From the NCBI GenBank assembly GCA_030765865.1, contig JAVCDK010000152.1:1-63906 (forward strand): DNA of 63,906 nucleotides, given 5' to 3'. Under the pieces are notes generated by a model. The model had not been told where the DNA came from. It worked only from the letters and a program-made list of their open reading frames with translations, and made no database searches. Source of the DNA: Candidatus Celaenobacter antarcticus (lineage in GTDB: Bacteria > Cloacimonadota > Cloacimonadia > JGIOTU-2). Below are positions 52,145 through 62,256 of this stretch, piece by piece. A program made the position numbers and the translations under genes. Position 1 is the first letter of the stretch. Every line of letters begins with the position of its first letter.

Positions 52145-53638
52145 ATGGCTAACCCAACAACCTTAACAAATCGTCTTCCAAGAAGACCTGCAGCACTCGA
52201 TCAAACGGTTATAAACAATAGATTCTTCTATTTCACTGTTGTTTTTTACGTAATTTTGCAATCCATTGTGGTTTATCTTAATATAGAATCAAGAATGTTT
52301 ATTGCATTCTGCTATTTTTCTATAGCGATTCTACTTTTCTTTTCTCTCAACAAACCAGAAATCCCCATCTTTGTCCTCACATTATATGTTCCATTCAGTA
52401 AAATTATTGTAGGTAACCTCGCCACTGCTGTTAATTTTACAAATGTTCTACTATTTATTATACTTTTTTCCTGGTTTATCAGCCATGAATCCCGTGAAGA
52501 ACGTTTTCTGGTAAGAACCCCTCTAAACTTTCCACTATTTCTTTTTGCTCTTCTTGGTATTATATCTCTTATTCAAGGAAGTTATCAAATGGTTGATATT
52601 GAAGGGGGGAATTTAATATTCTCTTTCTGGCGCTGGTACGTACCTATGTTCCTGTATATTGTAGTTGTGAATAATATTCGAAATAGAGAATCAATAAAAA
52701 AAATGTTCATTATTATTATGATTACGGCAGTTGCTGTAGCTTTAATCACTATTCGTGAACATGCAAATATTGGAAATGTTTCAAGTTGGGAAAAAGCAAG
52801 GATCGGTGGCATCTCAGGAAATCCGAATTCTCTCGGTACATTCTTTGTCAACTATGGGCCATTATTATTGGGTATTTTTATTTATAATGTGCATAAAATC
52901 GGAAGCTGGATATATATGTTCTTTTTCTTATTATGTGCCCGGGGTGCGCATGTAACATACTCTCGAGGGACCTGGCTTGCAATGGGTATAGCAACATTGT
53001 TCATAACGGCTGTAACAAGAAGCAAAAAACTGTTAATCCCCGGTATAATCCTCGTTATTCTTGTAGTCTTAAATCCCTCATTGTTGCCCGAGAGTATTAC
53101 AGGAAGGTTTCAATCAACTTTTACAAATCGGCAAACCTACCTCGAGCAATCTGTTGAAGAGAAGGTTGAAAAAAGTTCTTCAGATAGAATTATTATCTGG
53201 AAAGGTGCCTTAAATATGATCCAGCATAACCCCTTTCTTGGATTTGGCTTTGGGGTGTTTCCATACTACATTATGGACTACTCGGAAATCGAGGCACAGC
53301 GCGACGCTCATAACACATACCTGAGAATTGCTGCTGAGATGGGTGTACCTGCATTATTGGTTTTTCTTTCATTACTGATCATTGTATTTTCTACAACCTT
53401 TTGGGTTTTCAGACATTCAAAAGATAAATTTTTTAAGGGATGTTCGGTTGGTTTTTTGGGTAGTATCATCGGGCTTGCCGTGGCATGTATGTTCGGTTCA
53501 AGAATGAACTCTCTCGAAATATCAGGCCAATTCTGGATTATTGCTGCTTTGATGCAAAGACTTAAAATTATTATTACACAGGAAATGATAGATAAAAACA
53601 AACAGAGAGCTCAATCAAATGCAGAAACAAAAAAGTAA
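52145..53638 (+). CDS. O-antigen ligase/polymerase family protein (Wzy/WaaL type)
   Basis: 497 residues with ten or more membrane helices. The large periplasmic loop region has ARGAHVTYSRGTWLAMGIAT, with the Arg-rich segment of WaaL/Wzy, and later NPFLGFGFGVFPYYIMDYSE followed by DAHNTYLRIAAEMGVPALLV, the H/D-containing family signature. It polymerises or ligates undecaprenyl-linked units. The 129-base gap before it has GGAGG about 30 bases before the ATG, rather far, so the true start may be further in or the initiation weak. Confidence 0.85.
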   Translation: MANPTTLTNRLPRRPAALDQTVINNRFFYFTVVFYVILQSIVVYLNIESRMFIAFCYFSIAILLFFSLNKPEIPIFVLTLYVPFSKIIVGNLATAVNFTNVLLFIILFSWFISHESREERFLVRTPLNFPLFLFALLGIISLIQGSYQMVDIEGGNLIFSFWRWYVPMFLYIVVVNNIRNRESIKKMFIIIMITAVAVALITIREHANIGNVSSWEKARIGGISGNPNSLGTFFVNYGPLLLGIFIYNVHKIGSWIYMFFFLLCARGAHVTYSRGTWLAMGIATLFITAVTRSKKLLIPGIILVILVVLNPSLLPESITGRFQSTFTNRQTYLEQSVEEKVEKSSSDRIIIWKGALNMIQHNPFLGFGFGVFPYYIMDYSEIEAQRDAHNTYLRIAAEMGVPALLVFLSLLIIVFSTTFWVFRHSKDKFFKGCSVGFLGSIIGLAVACMFGSRMNSLEISGQFWIIAALMQRLKIIITQEMIDKNKQRAQSNAETKK

Positions 53639-54842
53639 AATAGCATATATATTGTCCCAGTTCCCGGAAACGCACGAAACTTTTATTTTAAGAGAGATAA
53701 TTGAGCTAAGAAAAAATAAGATCAACCTTGAGCTTTTCTCCCTAAAAAAATGTAGGGACAAGGTTATTCATCCACAAGCCCAGAAATTCATGAAACAAAC
53801 TCACTATTCTTCAATCCTATCTTTCAAAGTCATAAAGGCATTTTTCTATTTCATTTGGAATAAACCCATGGAATTCATACTGCTAATTCCCTATTTGATA
53901 AAATCTAATTTTTCTTCTTTCGAATTCCTTGTCAAATCCCTTGCAATTGTACCGATTTCATTATATTATGCAAAATTAATGAGAGATTTGGATATCACTC
54001 ATCTTCATGCGCACTGGGCTACAATTCCTACAACAAGTGCTATTATTGTATCAAAAATTCTTGGAATTCCTTTTAGTTTTACTGCTCATGCATGGGATAT
54101 TTTTTTACCCAATCCGATGCTGAAAGAAAAAGTTAGGTGCGCAGAATTTGTTGCTACATGCACAGGTTATAATAAAAATTATCTTGATTCATTACTTGAT
54201 TATAAAGAAAATGATAAAATAATTCTTAACTATCACGGTATTGATTTTGACACGCTGCCCGAAAACCACAAAGATATTGAAGATAATCTGATCTTATCAA
54301 TAGGAAGATTGTGTGAACAAAAGGGCTTTCCCTATCTTGTCGACGCCTGTTCAGTTCTTCGCGATCAAGGCTATCAATTCAAATGCATTATTATCGGAGA
54401 AGGGCCAGACAGAAAGGCACTTACTTCACAGATTGAACAATCGGAACTACAGGAATATATTGTTCTGACTGGTACGAAACCCCAATCCTATGTTTTTGAC
54501 ATGTTCAATAAAGCTCGAATGTTCGTATTGCCTTGCGTCATTTCAAAGAACGGGGACAGAGATGGCATTCCTAATGTGATAATCGAAGCTCTGGCATTAC
54601 GCACACCTGTGATATCAACGACAGTTTCAGGCGTGCCGGAGATAATATATAATAACATTACAGGTGTCACAGTTTCTCCAAGAAATTCTCAACAGCTTGC
54701 AGAAGCGATCATCAGTTTTCTCAATAATCCGGATGTGGCAGAAATATATGTGAAAAATGGAATAGATTTAGTTGAAGAAAAATTCGACATTAAAAAAAAT
54801 ATTAGAGAACTGGTTTCAATATTTATAGATAGGGCTAACTGA
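53619..54842 (+). CDS. Glycosyltransferase family 4 (colanic-acid/EPS type)
   Basis: 407 residues, GT-B fold. The first domain has YILSQFPETHETFILREIIE and HLHAHWATIPTTSAIIVSKI. The second has ILSIGRLCEQKGFPYLVDAC, IIGEGPDRKAL and the EX7E region DGIPNVIIEALALRTPVIST. It overlaps the previous gene by 20 bases. It moves a sugar from a nucleotide donor with retention in the cytoplasm. Closest in style to the WcaL/EpsF group. Confidence 0.88.
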   Translation: MQKQKSKIAYILSQFPETHETFILREIIELRKNKINLELFSLKKCRDKVIHPQAQKFMKQTHYSSILSFKVIKAFFYFIWNKPMEFILLIPYLIKSNFSSFEFLVKSLAIVPISLYYAKLMRDLDITHLHAHWATIPTTSAIIVSKILGIPFSFTAHAWDIFLPNPMLKEKVRCAEFVATCTGYNKNYLDSLLDYKENDKIILNYHGIDFDTLPENHKDIEDNLILSIGRLCEQKGFPYLVDACSVLRDQGYQFKCIIIGEGPDRKALTSQIEQSELQEYIVLTGTKPQSYVFDMFNKARMFVLPCVISKNGDRDGIPNVIIEALALRTPVISTTVSGVPEIIYNNITGVTVSPRNSQQLAEAIISFLNNPDVAEIYVKNGIDLVEEKFDIKKNIRELVSIFIDRAN

Positions 54843-54845
54843 CAA

Positions 54846-55964
54846 ATGAACAAACTTAACATTCTGTATATCATCTGGTCATTGGGTTTGGGGGGTGCAG
54901 AAAAGGTCGTTATCGACTTATGCAAAAACATAGATAAGGATAAATTTCATCCAACAGTCTGTTGCTTAAACGATAAGGGGACATTCGCTGATGAATTAGA
55001 AGATGTTGGAATCGAAGTAATACCTTTATATAAAAAACCAAAATTTGATCCATACATAGTATACAAAATTTATAAACTTATAAAAAAAAAACAAATCGAT
55101 CTCGTGCATACTCATCTATGGACTGCTAATTTCTGGGGAAGAATTGCTGCAAAACTGGCAAGAGTAAAAGTCATTGTAATTACCGAACATAATGTTGATG
55201 TGTGGAAAAAAAGAGCTCATTGGGGGACGGATAGGTTACTGTCATCTATTACTAATAAAATCATCGCTGTTTCGAATAAGGTTAAAGAATTTTATATCAA
55301 GATGGCAAAAATCAATCCTGATAAATTTATTACAATTTATAATGGAGTGGATTTAACAAAATTTAATATCCAAATTAATGTTTTAAACAAGAAAAAAGAA
55401 TTCGGCATAGAACCATCAGATAAAGTTATTGTGATTATTGGACGTCTTGAACCTGCTAAAGCTCATCATATCTTTTTAAAGGCATTAAAAGAGGTAATAA
55501 ATAGCATTCAAAATTTCAAGGCACTTATAATTGGTGACGGCTCATTAAAGCAAGAAATTATCTTCCTTACGAAAGAGCTCAATCTACAGCATAATGTAAT
55601 TCTCACCGGATTGAGGAAGGATATTCCCGAATTGCTCTCTATGGCCGATCTTTTTGTACTATCTTCTACAAGAGAAGGATTTCCAATAACTTTATTAGAA
55701 GCTATGAGCTGCGGGATCCCGTCTGTAGTAACAAACGTTGGCGGCAATTCAGAATTATGTATAGATGGCACAACAGGCATTATCGTTGCCCCGAACAATC
55801 CAAAAGCTCTTGCTGAAGCCATTATTACACTATTAACCGATCAAAATCTATCAAGCAATTTCTCGGAAGCTTCAAAAGTGAGAATCCAAACACTATTCAC
55901 TGCAGAAATAATGGCAAAAAAACATGAAGCTTTATATCTGAATCTATTGGATAAAACAATTTAG
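54846..55964 (+). CDS. Glycosyltransferase family 4
   Basis: 372 residues, GT-B fold. The opening IIWSLGLGGAEKVVIDLCKN is the glycine-rich N-terminal loop. VIVIIGRLEPAKAHHIFLKA starts the C-terminal domain, and REGFPITLLEAMSCGIPSVV holds the EX7E motif. TEHNVDVWKKRAHWG is a usual middle feature. It is three bases after the previous gene and six before the next; the three GT4 genes appear to be one set. Confidence 0.9.
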   Translation: MNKLNILYIIWSLGLGGAEKVVIDLCKNIDKDKFHPTVCCLNDKGTFADELEDVGIEVIPLYKKPKFDPYIVYKIYKLIKKKQIDLVHTHLWTANFWGRIAAKLARVKVIVITEHNVDVWKKRAHWGTDRLLSSITNKIIAVSNKVKEFYIKMAKINPDKFITIYNGVDLTKFNIQINVLNKKKEFGIEPSDKVIVIIGRLEPAKAHHIFLKALKEVINSIQNFKALIIGDGSLKQEIIFLTKELNLQHNVILTGLRKDIPELLSMADLFVLSSTREGFPITLLEAMSCGIPSVVTNVGGNSELCIDGTTGIIVAPNNPKALAEAIITLLTDQNLSSNFSEASKVRIQTLFTAEIMAKKHEALYLNLLDKTI

Positions 55965-55970
55965 CAATTA

Positions 55971-57092
55971 ATGAAATCAAAGATTTTACTCTGCATTGAC
56001 CATCTTGATCCTGGAGGTTCCCAGCGGCAGGTCATAGAATTAGCTAGTAGACTCCCAAGTTCTAAATTCGACATTACTATATGTAATCTCGATGGAGGAA
56101 GAACTGGATTAAAAAAAGAAATTGAAAAAGCTCATTTACCCCTATACTCCTTGAACCAGCATGGTTTCTTTGATATAAAAACACTTATCAAATTATATAA
56201 TTTCATCAAAATAAATAATTTCGATATCGTTCACACATACCTATTCACTGCAGATACATATGGAAGAATCTGTGCGATACTTGCACGTACTCCGGTCGTT
56301 TTGGCATCAATGAGGAGTGTTGACAGTTGGAAAAATTTTTTGCATAAAATCACGGATAGGATTCTTGCTTTGGGAACTGATAAAATTGTCGTAAATGCAA
56401 GAGAAATACAAAATTTTCTAGAAAAAACCGAAAGAATAACACCCCGAAAAATCAAAGTGATCTATAATGGGATTGATGAAAATTTATTTGGTTTAACGGT
56501 AAGATCAAAAAAAATCAGAGAGGATTTAGGAATAAAAAATAAGGAATTATTAGTCGGTATCTTTGCACGGAACGATCCTGTGAAAGATCATAAAACATTT
56601 TTTCATGCAGCGAAGATCATACTGGAAAGCACATCAAATGTTAAATTCCTTGCAATGGGATATGGTATGAACAATTCCTCTATGAAGAAAATTGTACATG
56701 ATATTGGCATTGAAAATAACGTAATTCTAATGGATCATTCTCCTAAATACCTTAACTATCTGGCTAGTGTCGATATTTCTATAATTTCTTCGTTAATCGA
56801 GGGCTGTTCAAATGTAATATTGGAATCAATGGCTCTAAAAAAACCAGTAGTTGCAACAGAAGTTGGTGGTAATCTCGAATTGGTTGTTAACGGTAAAACA
56901 GGGTATCTTATTCCCCCAAAAAGAGCAGACAAACTTTCTTCGGCTATCATAAATCTACTTGATGACCCACCGAAGCGAGAAAGAATGGGATATAGGGGAT
57001 TTGTTCGTGCTAAAAATAAATTTTCTATGAAGCAAATGATAGATAATACAAGTTTGTTATATAAAGAATGTCTAATTAGAAAAAAACTTTGA
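55971..57092 (+). CDS. Glycosyltransferase family 4
   Basis: 373 residues, related to the gene before it. LLCIDHLDPGGSQRQVIELA, then VGIFARNDPVKDHKTFFHAA and the EX7E region EGCSNVILESMALKKPVVAT. The substrate is not evident. A 94-base AT-rich gap follows before the next gene, without a clear promoter. Confidence 0.9.
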   Translation: MKSKILLCIDHLDPGGSQRQVIELASRLPSSKFDITICNLDGGRTGLKKEIEKAHLPLYSLNQHGFFDIKTLIKLYNFIKINNFDIVHTYLFTADTYGRICAILARTPVVLASMRSVDSWKNFLHKITDRILALGTDKIVVNAREIQNFLEKTERITPRKIKVIYNGIDENLFGLTVRSKKIREDLGIKNKELLVGIFARNDPVKDHKTFFHAAKIILESTSNVKFLAMGYGMNNSSMKKIVHDIGIENNVILMDHSPKYLNYLASVDISIISSLIEGCSNVILESMALKKPVVATEVGGNLELVVNGKTGYLIPPKRADKLSSAIINLLDDPPKRERMGYRGFVRAKNKFSMKQMIDNTSLLYKECLIRKKL

Positions 57093-57186
57093 TTAAAATT
57101 TATCAATTTTTTATATTTGCATTAATGTTAAAATTATATAAAAGAATAATTAAATCAGCAGGATAATAAAAAAGAATTCAGGTATC

Positions 57187-59097
57187 ATGAAACTTTATAA
57201 AAGAGATTTTATTTCAATACTTATCGTTTTTACTGTTATTGTTGTATTTCATATTATAGATATTTTCCCATACATAGCAAAAAATTTTGCTCCGATACAG
57301 AGCTCCGTCTATGACTCAATCGAAGATGCTGGCGATGTTTTTAAGGAAGCAGAGCAAAAGGGATATAGTCCTGAAGGTGGATTCCTCATGCTCAGTGATT
57401 TTGAAACCCCTGAAGAACTTCAAAAATGGCGCTTTCAAGATGTGGTACTCTACCAGTCAAACCAGTATGTCTCAAGCGGCAATCAGTCGGGTAAAGTAGA
57501 ATTTTTATCAGGTCGTGGTGATGCTCCAAAACTGTTTCTACAATATTTTCCTAAGCGCTGGTCGAATTTTGTAGCTTTAAACTTCGAAATCTATAATCCC
57601 TCTGAATCAAAGACGAGGGTGATTCTGCAAATAAAAGACCGTAGTGAAAAACGATTCAAATACGATCTATATCTTGAACCAAAACAATGGAATCAGTACT
57701 CAGTACCAATTGATGAAATGTCAGATAAGATAAACATCAAGAAAATAGTTGATCTAAATTTCTTCCAGTGGAAACCACCTCAAGATGCGGTGGTCTATAT
57801 TGATGATGTGAAGCTCATCACTTCACAATATGAGGACCAAAAAGTCTATACGAACCCCACACAAACCCAACAAAAGGTTAAGGATATAACTTCTCCGCAA
57901 GATCATGAGATCACAAAAACACATTATTTTCAAGGAAACACCGTCGCTTTTGGAGTGAAAAATATCAACAAAATTGATATTGGCAATACACCATGTACTG
58001 GTGTTGTCCGATTTCCTTCTGGAAAAGTTTATGAAAAAACAGTCATGCTTCTCAAAGATCCCAGCGGGCAGGATATTCCCTATCAAATTAAGGTTATCAG
58101 CACCTGGGGAGATGAGAGCTTCAAAGAAGCTCAACTCGATTTTCAGACAAGTTTCAAGGCAAATGAGGAAAAGCAGTTTTCTCTTATCTATGGCAAAGAT
58201 CTAGCAAAGATGAATTTCAAATCCGGTATAACTATCCGCTACAAAGAGAATATCATTCAGGTGAGCACGGGCAAACTTCGCTTTGACCTGAACAAAAACC
58301 ATTTCACCTTGCTTGATAAAGCATGGCTAGACTCGAATGGCGACGGTCACTATGCAGACAATGAGCTCGTAACTGAAGCTGAAGACATCATCATGACGTA
58401 CAACGGCATCTTTTATCAGAGTTCCTATGATTATGCCACTTACAATATTGAGATGGTAGAAGCGGGACCTCTGCGCACCACATTTAAAGCTGAAGGATAT
58501 CTCAGGAACAACAGCGGTTATGATCTATGCAAATTCATTGCGCTTATCAATGCCTTTGCCGAGCAGAGTTTCGTGGAAATTTCTTTGGATTTCATTTTCT
58601 CAAAGACTGCTCCAATTGAATCCGCAGCACTCTATGTGCCCTATTCTAAGGAGATCGCGCAAGTGTACTCGCCAAATACTGGGGTTCAGATGGATCTTCC
58701 TTTATTAATCTTTCAATCTGATATTGAAAAATCTGAAGTGCGAAGCCGTGGGCGCAAACTACCCTTTGATCTGAACCTGTCGCGCTGGATGGATGCGAGC
58801 AATTCTACAGGTGGTGTGATGCTTGCTGTCAAACCGTTCTGGGATCTCAGCCAATTTGGCTATTATATACAAGAGCAAGATATCACACTTATGCTTTGGC
58901 CTCCTTATGCTCAGGAAATCGACATCAAATATACTCTGCAGAATAAAATGCTACGCAACTATGAAAATCGAAGAAATCAGGATTTCAACAGAACTCATGA
59001 CGTGCTCATCTATTTCCACTCCAGCGATGTCGAACAATTTAAAACATCAGAGGTTGCCGAAGCATTTCTGCACCCGGTTGAGTTTATCTCACAATAA
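57187..59097 (+). CDS. Membrane-anchored protein with carbohydrate-binding-like domain
   Basis: 636 residues. A single N-terminal helix (about 9-30) would anchor it, with the rest outside. Residues about 65-215 resemble a CBM-type beta-sandwich (MLSDFETPEELQKWRFQDVV, EIYNPSESKTRVILQIKDRS, FFQWKPPQDAVVYIDDVKLI). The remaining 420 residues (AWLDSNGDGHYADNELV; GIFYQSSYDYATYNIEMVEA; FDLNLSRWMDASNSTGGVML) are all-beta in appearance and not recognised. It is the start of a tight operon with a deacetylase, a membrane GT2 and a Lol-type permease. A role in polymer modification or retention is plausible. Confidence 0.65.
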   Translation: MKLYKRDFISILIVFTVIVVFHIIDIFPYIAKNFAPIQSSVYDSIEDAGDVFKEAEQKGYSPEGGFLMLSDFETPEELQKWRFQDVVLYQSNQYVSSGNQSGKVEFLSGRGDAPKLFLQYFPKRWSNFVALNFEIYNPSESKTRVILQIKDRSEKRFKYDLYLEPKQWNQYSVPIDEMSDKINIKKIVDLNFFQWKPPQDAVVYIDDVKLITSQYEDQKVYTNPTQTQQKVKDITSPQDHEITKTHYFQGNTVAFGVKNINKIDIGNTPCTGVVRFPSGKVYEKTVMLLKDPSGQDIPYQIKVISTWGDESFKEAQLDFQTSFKANEEKQFSLIYGKDLAKMNFKSGITIRYKENIIQVSTGKLRFDLNKNHFTLLDKAWLDSNGDGHYADNELVTEAEDIIMTYNGIFYQSSYDYATYNIEMVEAGPLRTTFKAEGYLRNNSGYDLCKFIALINAFAEQSFVEISLDFIFSKTAPIESAALYVPYSKEIAQVYSPNTGVQMDLPLLIFQSDIEKSEVRSRGRKLPFDLNLSRWMDASNSTGGVMLAVKPFWDLSQFGYYIQEQDITLMLWPPYAQEIDIKYTLQNKMLRNYENRRNQDFNRTHDVLIYFHSSDVEQFKTSEVAEAFLHPVEFISQ

Positions 59098-59100
59098 GCT

Positions 59101-59868
59101 ATGATCTCTCAAGAAGTTCCCTTTCTGATGTACCACAACATCTTACCTGAAGGTGATCCTTATACAATTACGAAAAAAAATTTCCGAGAACAGATGGCTT
59201 TGCTGAAAGAGCAAGACTACAATGTGATCGCGGTAAGAGATTTTGTAACTCAACAAAAAATATTCGAAAAGCAGACAAAAAAAATTGTATGCCTGACCTT
59301 TGATGACGGATACTCTAATAATTATAAATATTGTCTTCCTGAACTTGAGAAATACAATTTTAAAGCCACTTTTTACATAACAACTTCTTTGATAGATTCT
59401 GACTTTGGTTTTACTGAAGCTCAAATACGTGTGCTTTCTGAGAAGGATATGGAAATCGGTTCTCATACAGTAAACCATGTCTTTCTCTCAAATCTTTCGG
59501 ATAATAAATTAAGTTATGAATTAAAAAAATCCAAAAGTCAGCTCGAAGATATTATTCGAAAACCTGTAACAAGTTTATCGCTTCCTGGCGGAAGAGGGAA
59601 TAAAAGAATTTTTAACACAGCAGAAAAAGCCGGGTACCAAACAATCTGCACATCTGTATATCATACAAATAACTCAAAAACAGATCTCTTTTCACTTGGT
59701 CGGATTCCAATAAAAAGAGACTACACAATAGAATTATTTGATAAAATTGTATCTCTTGATCGGTCTGTGTGGAAATCAATGAAACTCAAGCAGGGTATAA
59801 AATTTATGATTCAAATAATGCTCGGTAACAAGCTATATCACTCTCTCTGGCAGATGAAGTACGAGTAA
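59101..59868 (+). CDS. Polysaccharide deacetylase (NodB domain)
   Basis: 255 residues. Catalytic base and metal motif CLTFDDGYS (about 63-71), metal pair SHTVNH (about 121-126), and LPGGRGNKRIF at motif 3. There is no signal peptide. Such enzymes remove N- or O-acetyl groups from polysaccharides. It follows the CBM-like gene by three bases and precedes the GT2 by one, so it is very likely co-translated with them. Confidence 0.9.
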   Translation: MISQEVPFLMYHNILPEGDPYTITKKNFREQMALLKEQDYNVIAVRDFVTQQKIFEKQTKKIVCLTFDDGYSNNYKYCLPELEKYNFKATFYITTSLIDSDFGFTEAQIRVLSEKDMEIGSHTVNHVFLSNLSDNKLSYELKKSKSQLEDIIRKPVTSLSLPGGRGNKRIFNTAEKAGYQTICTSVYHTNNSKTDLFSLGRIPIKRDYTIELFDKIVSLDRSVWKSMKLKQGIKFMIQIMLGNKLYHSLWQMKYE

Positions 59869-59869
59869 A

Positions 59870-61027
59870 ATGGGCTGGATAATTGCTTTCTGGATCTCTA
59901 GCATAGTGCTCTTTTACGTCTATTTCGGATATCCTATACTGATACTTTTTCTGTCAAAACTGCTCCCCAAACCATTTGCGAAATTTTCTGAGGAAGAGCT
60001 GCAAGATGGATCTCTGCTTCCCGCGATCAGTATTTTTATACCCGCTTACAACGAAGAACCAGTTATTGAGAAAAAAATACGCAACACACTGGACCTCGAT
60101 TACCCGAAGGATAAGATCGAGATTATCGTCGCTTCTGACGGGTCTGATGACAAAACAGTTGAGATCGCTAATCTCTATTCGGATAAAATCCAGCTTATGG
60201 CTTATGATGTCCGAGAGGGAAAAACAGGTCTGATCAATAAAACAATTCCAAAACTCAAGGGCGAGATCATTATTTTTTCCGATGCGTCGGCAATGCTTGC
60301 TGTAAATGCCCTGAAAGAACTCATTTCTCCTTTTAAAGACCCAAAGATCGGCAGCGTGTCAGGACTCTATATTCTTCGTGATGCAACATCAACTTCCCGT
60401 GCGGAGGGCGAGGGTTTTTACTGGCACTATGAAACCTTTCTGAAAACCAATGAAAGCACATTCTACTCAATATTAGGAGCTCATGGCGCACTGTATGCGC
60501 TAAGAAAATCCCTCTTCCGGGCACTTCCTCCCAAAGCTATTAATGACGATTATATCCTTCCAATGTATGGAGTGCAGCAAAAAAGGCGTGCTGTGTATGA
60601 GCCAAATGCCGTTGCAGTGGAAGAAGGCACAACTTCAGTTCTAGGAGAAATGAAACGCCGCATCCGCATTTCAGTCGGCAATTTTCAACAGCTCTTTCTT
60701 TTGAGGAAACTGCTCAATCCTTTCCGCGGCAGGATCGCTTTTGAATTTCTCTCTCATAAATTTCTAAGAAGTTTCTCATTCCTCCTTATGATCATCCTAT
60801 TCATTTCAAATATTTTTATCCCAACCACCGGATTTCGTATTTTTTTTCTTCTCCAAATCTTCTTTTATCTGCTCGGTTTAAGTGGTGTAATATTCTTTAA
60901 AAATAAAAGGATGCCTGTTCTTATCACAGTTCCCTTCTATCTGGTCATAATCAATTACGCAGCTTTCATCGGGCTGTTCAAATATATTTTCAACACTCAG
61001 AAAGTTACCTGGGAAAAACCACAGTGA
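59870..61027 (+). CDS. Membrane-bound processive-type glycosyltransferase family 2
   Basis: 385 residues. N-terminal helix, then PAISIFIPAYNEEPVIEKKI, VASDGSDDKT, FSDASA (metal site), INDDYI (catalytic base) and RRIRISVGNFQQL, close to the QxxRW position of processive synthases. Three or four helices follow (about 295-375). It is like poly-N-acetylglucosamine or hyaluronan synthase-type enzymes in layout; the neighbouring deacetylase would suit an N-acetylated product. The stop overlaps the GTG of the next gene by four bases. Confidence 0.87.
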   Translation: MGWIIAFWISSIVLFYVYFGYPILILFLSKLLPKPFAKFSEEELQDGSLLPAISIFIPAYNEEPVIEKKIRNTLDLDYPKDKIEIIVASDGSDDKTVEIANLYSDKIQLMAYDVREGKTGLINKTIPKLKGEIIIFSDASAMLAVNALKELISPFKDPKIGSVSGLYILRDATSTSRAEGEGFYWHYETFLKTNESTFYSILGAHGALYALRKSLFRALPPKAINDDYILPMYGVQQKRRAVYEPNAVAVEEGTTSVLGEMKRRIRISVGNFQQLFLLRKLLNPFRGRIAFEFLSHKFLRSFSFLLMIILFISNIFIPTTGFRIFFLLQIFFYLLGLSGVIFFKNKRMPVLITVPFYLVIINYAAFIGLFKYIFNTQKVTWEKPQ

Positions 61028-62247
61028 GTATGTATTACATCCGCCTTGCACGAACCTATCTGACCTCTGGAAATCACAAATTCCTTTCCTTTGGCAACAT
61101 GATCTCTGTTGTAGGAATTTTTCTTGGTGTGTTTGCCCTTATTGTTGTCATGTCCGTAATGAATGGGCTGGAGGAGGATATAACAGAGCGAATTATCGGA
61201 CTGCATTCAGAAATCAAAATCTATGCAAAGGATTTTGCTCCGCTTACGAACTGGCAGCAAGTTGAAGAAGAAATTCAGGATAAAGCAATTACCGGAATCA
61301 GCCCGGTTGTACAGGCAGAACTCATGCTTCTCCACGAGAAAAAAGTGAGCGGTACCATCTGCCAGGGCATTGACCTCTTAAAGCATGATGATATCACATT
61401 TTTGATGAGAAGAATATACATCGGTGCGCCAACACAAGAGGAGCTAAATGAAGGTATCATCGTCGGTTCCGACCTCGCGCTTATTCTCGGCGTTAACTGG
61501 GGAGATGAACTGACACTCACGTCCCCTATTGCAGATCAGCCAACCCCATTTGGTTTGATGCCGAAAAGTAAAACCCTAAAAGTTGTGGGATTGTTCTACA
61601 CCGGTATTCCTGAATATGACATGAAATACTCCTATACAGATATTCATACCCTTCAAAAATTTCAAAATATGGGTAATGCAATTACGTATCTTGGAATCAA
61701 AACGGTTTCACCTAAGAGATCTCTTGGGGTAGCCAAGCATATCAGGGCTAATCTCGGTGATTCTTATGATGTGCTGGATTGGAGAGAATTTGAGAAGCAT
61801 CTCTTTACCGCCATCCGGTTCGAGAAGAAGATCATGTTCCTCGTGCTTGTGCTTATCTTTCTTATAACTGCCTTTAATATGACCGGAAATTATCTCAAGC
61901 TCGTTTCTCAGAAACGCCAGGACATCGGCATACTTAAATCCTTTGGCGCAAAGAAAAAAGATGTCATGAAGATATTTTTATTCAACGGAATCTTCATCTA
62001 TTTGATAGGAACTGTAACCGGTTTTGTTGCGTCTATAGGGCTTCTCTCTGCTCAGATCAAATGGGGGATCATACACATTCCCATATCCGGAATGCCTTTT
62101 CAAGCCCTTCCTGTGAAAATCGAATTTTTTGACCTGCTTCTTGTTGCGCTTATATCACTCATCATCACGCTACTGACAACGCTCATTCCAGCACGGCGCA
62201 CCATGAATATCGATACGATAAAAGTCATTCAGGAAGCAGAAGAATAG
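61024..62247 (+). CDS. LolC/E-type lipoprotein-releasing ABC permease
   Basis: 407 residues with four transmembrane helices: one near the start (GNMISVVGIFLGVFALIVVM) and three near the end in the FtsX-like domain (MFLVLVLIFLITAFNMTGNY; NGIFIYLIGTVTGFVASIGL; FDLLLVALISLIITLLTTLI). The large periplasmic part between them matches LolC/LolE/MacB-like permeases, and IGILKSFGAKKKDVMKIF is the coupling region. It moves lipoproteins out of the inner membrane. No LolD ATPase gene is near; it must be encoded elsewhere. The GTG at 61024 overlaps the previous stop; an ATG at 61030 is also possible. Confidence 0.87.
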   Translation: MSMYYIRLARTYLTSGNHKFLSFGNMISVVGIFLGVFALIVVMSVMNGLEEDITERIIGLHSEIKIYAKDFAPLTNWQQVEEEIQDKAITGISPVVQAELMLLHEKKVSGTICQGIDLLKHDDITFLMRRIYIGAPTQEELNEGIIVGSDLALILGVNWGDELTLTSPIADQPTPFGLMPKSKTLKVVGLFYTGIPEYDMKYSYTDIHTLQKFQNMGNAITYLGIKTVSPKRSLGVAKHIRANLGDSYDVLDWREFEKHLFTAIRFEKKIMFLVLVLIFLITAFNMTGNYLKLVSQKRQDIGILKSFGAKKKDVMKIFLFNGIFIYLIGTVTGFVASIGLLSAQIKWGIIHIPISGMPFQALPVKIEFFDLLLVALISLIITLLTTLIPARRTMNIDTIKVIQEAEE

Positions 62248-62256
62248 AGTCGTTCT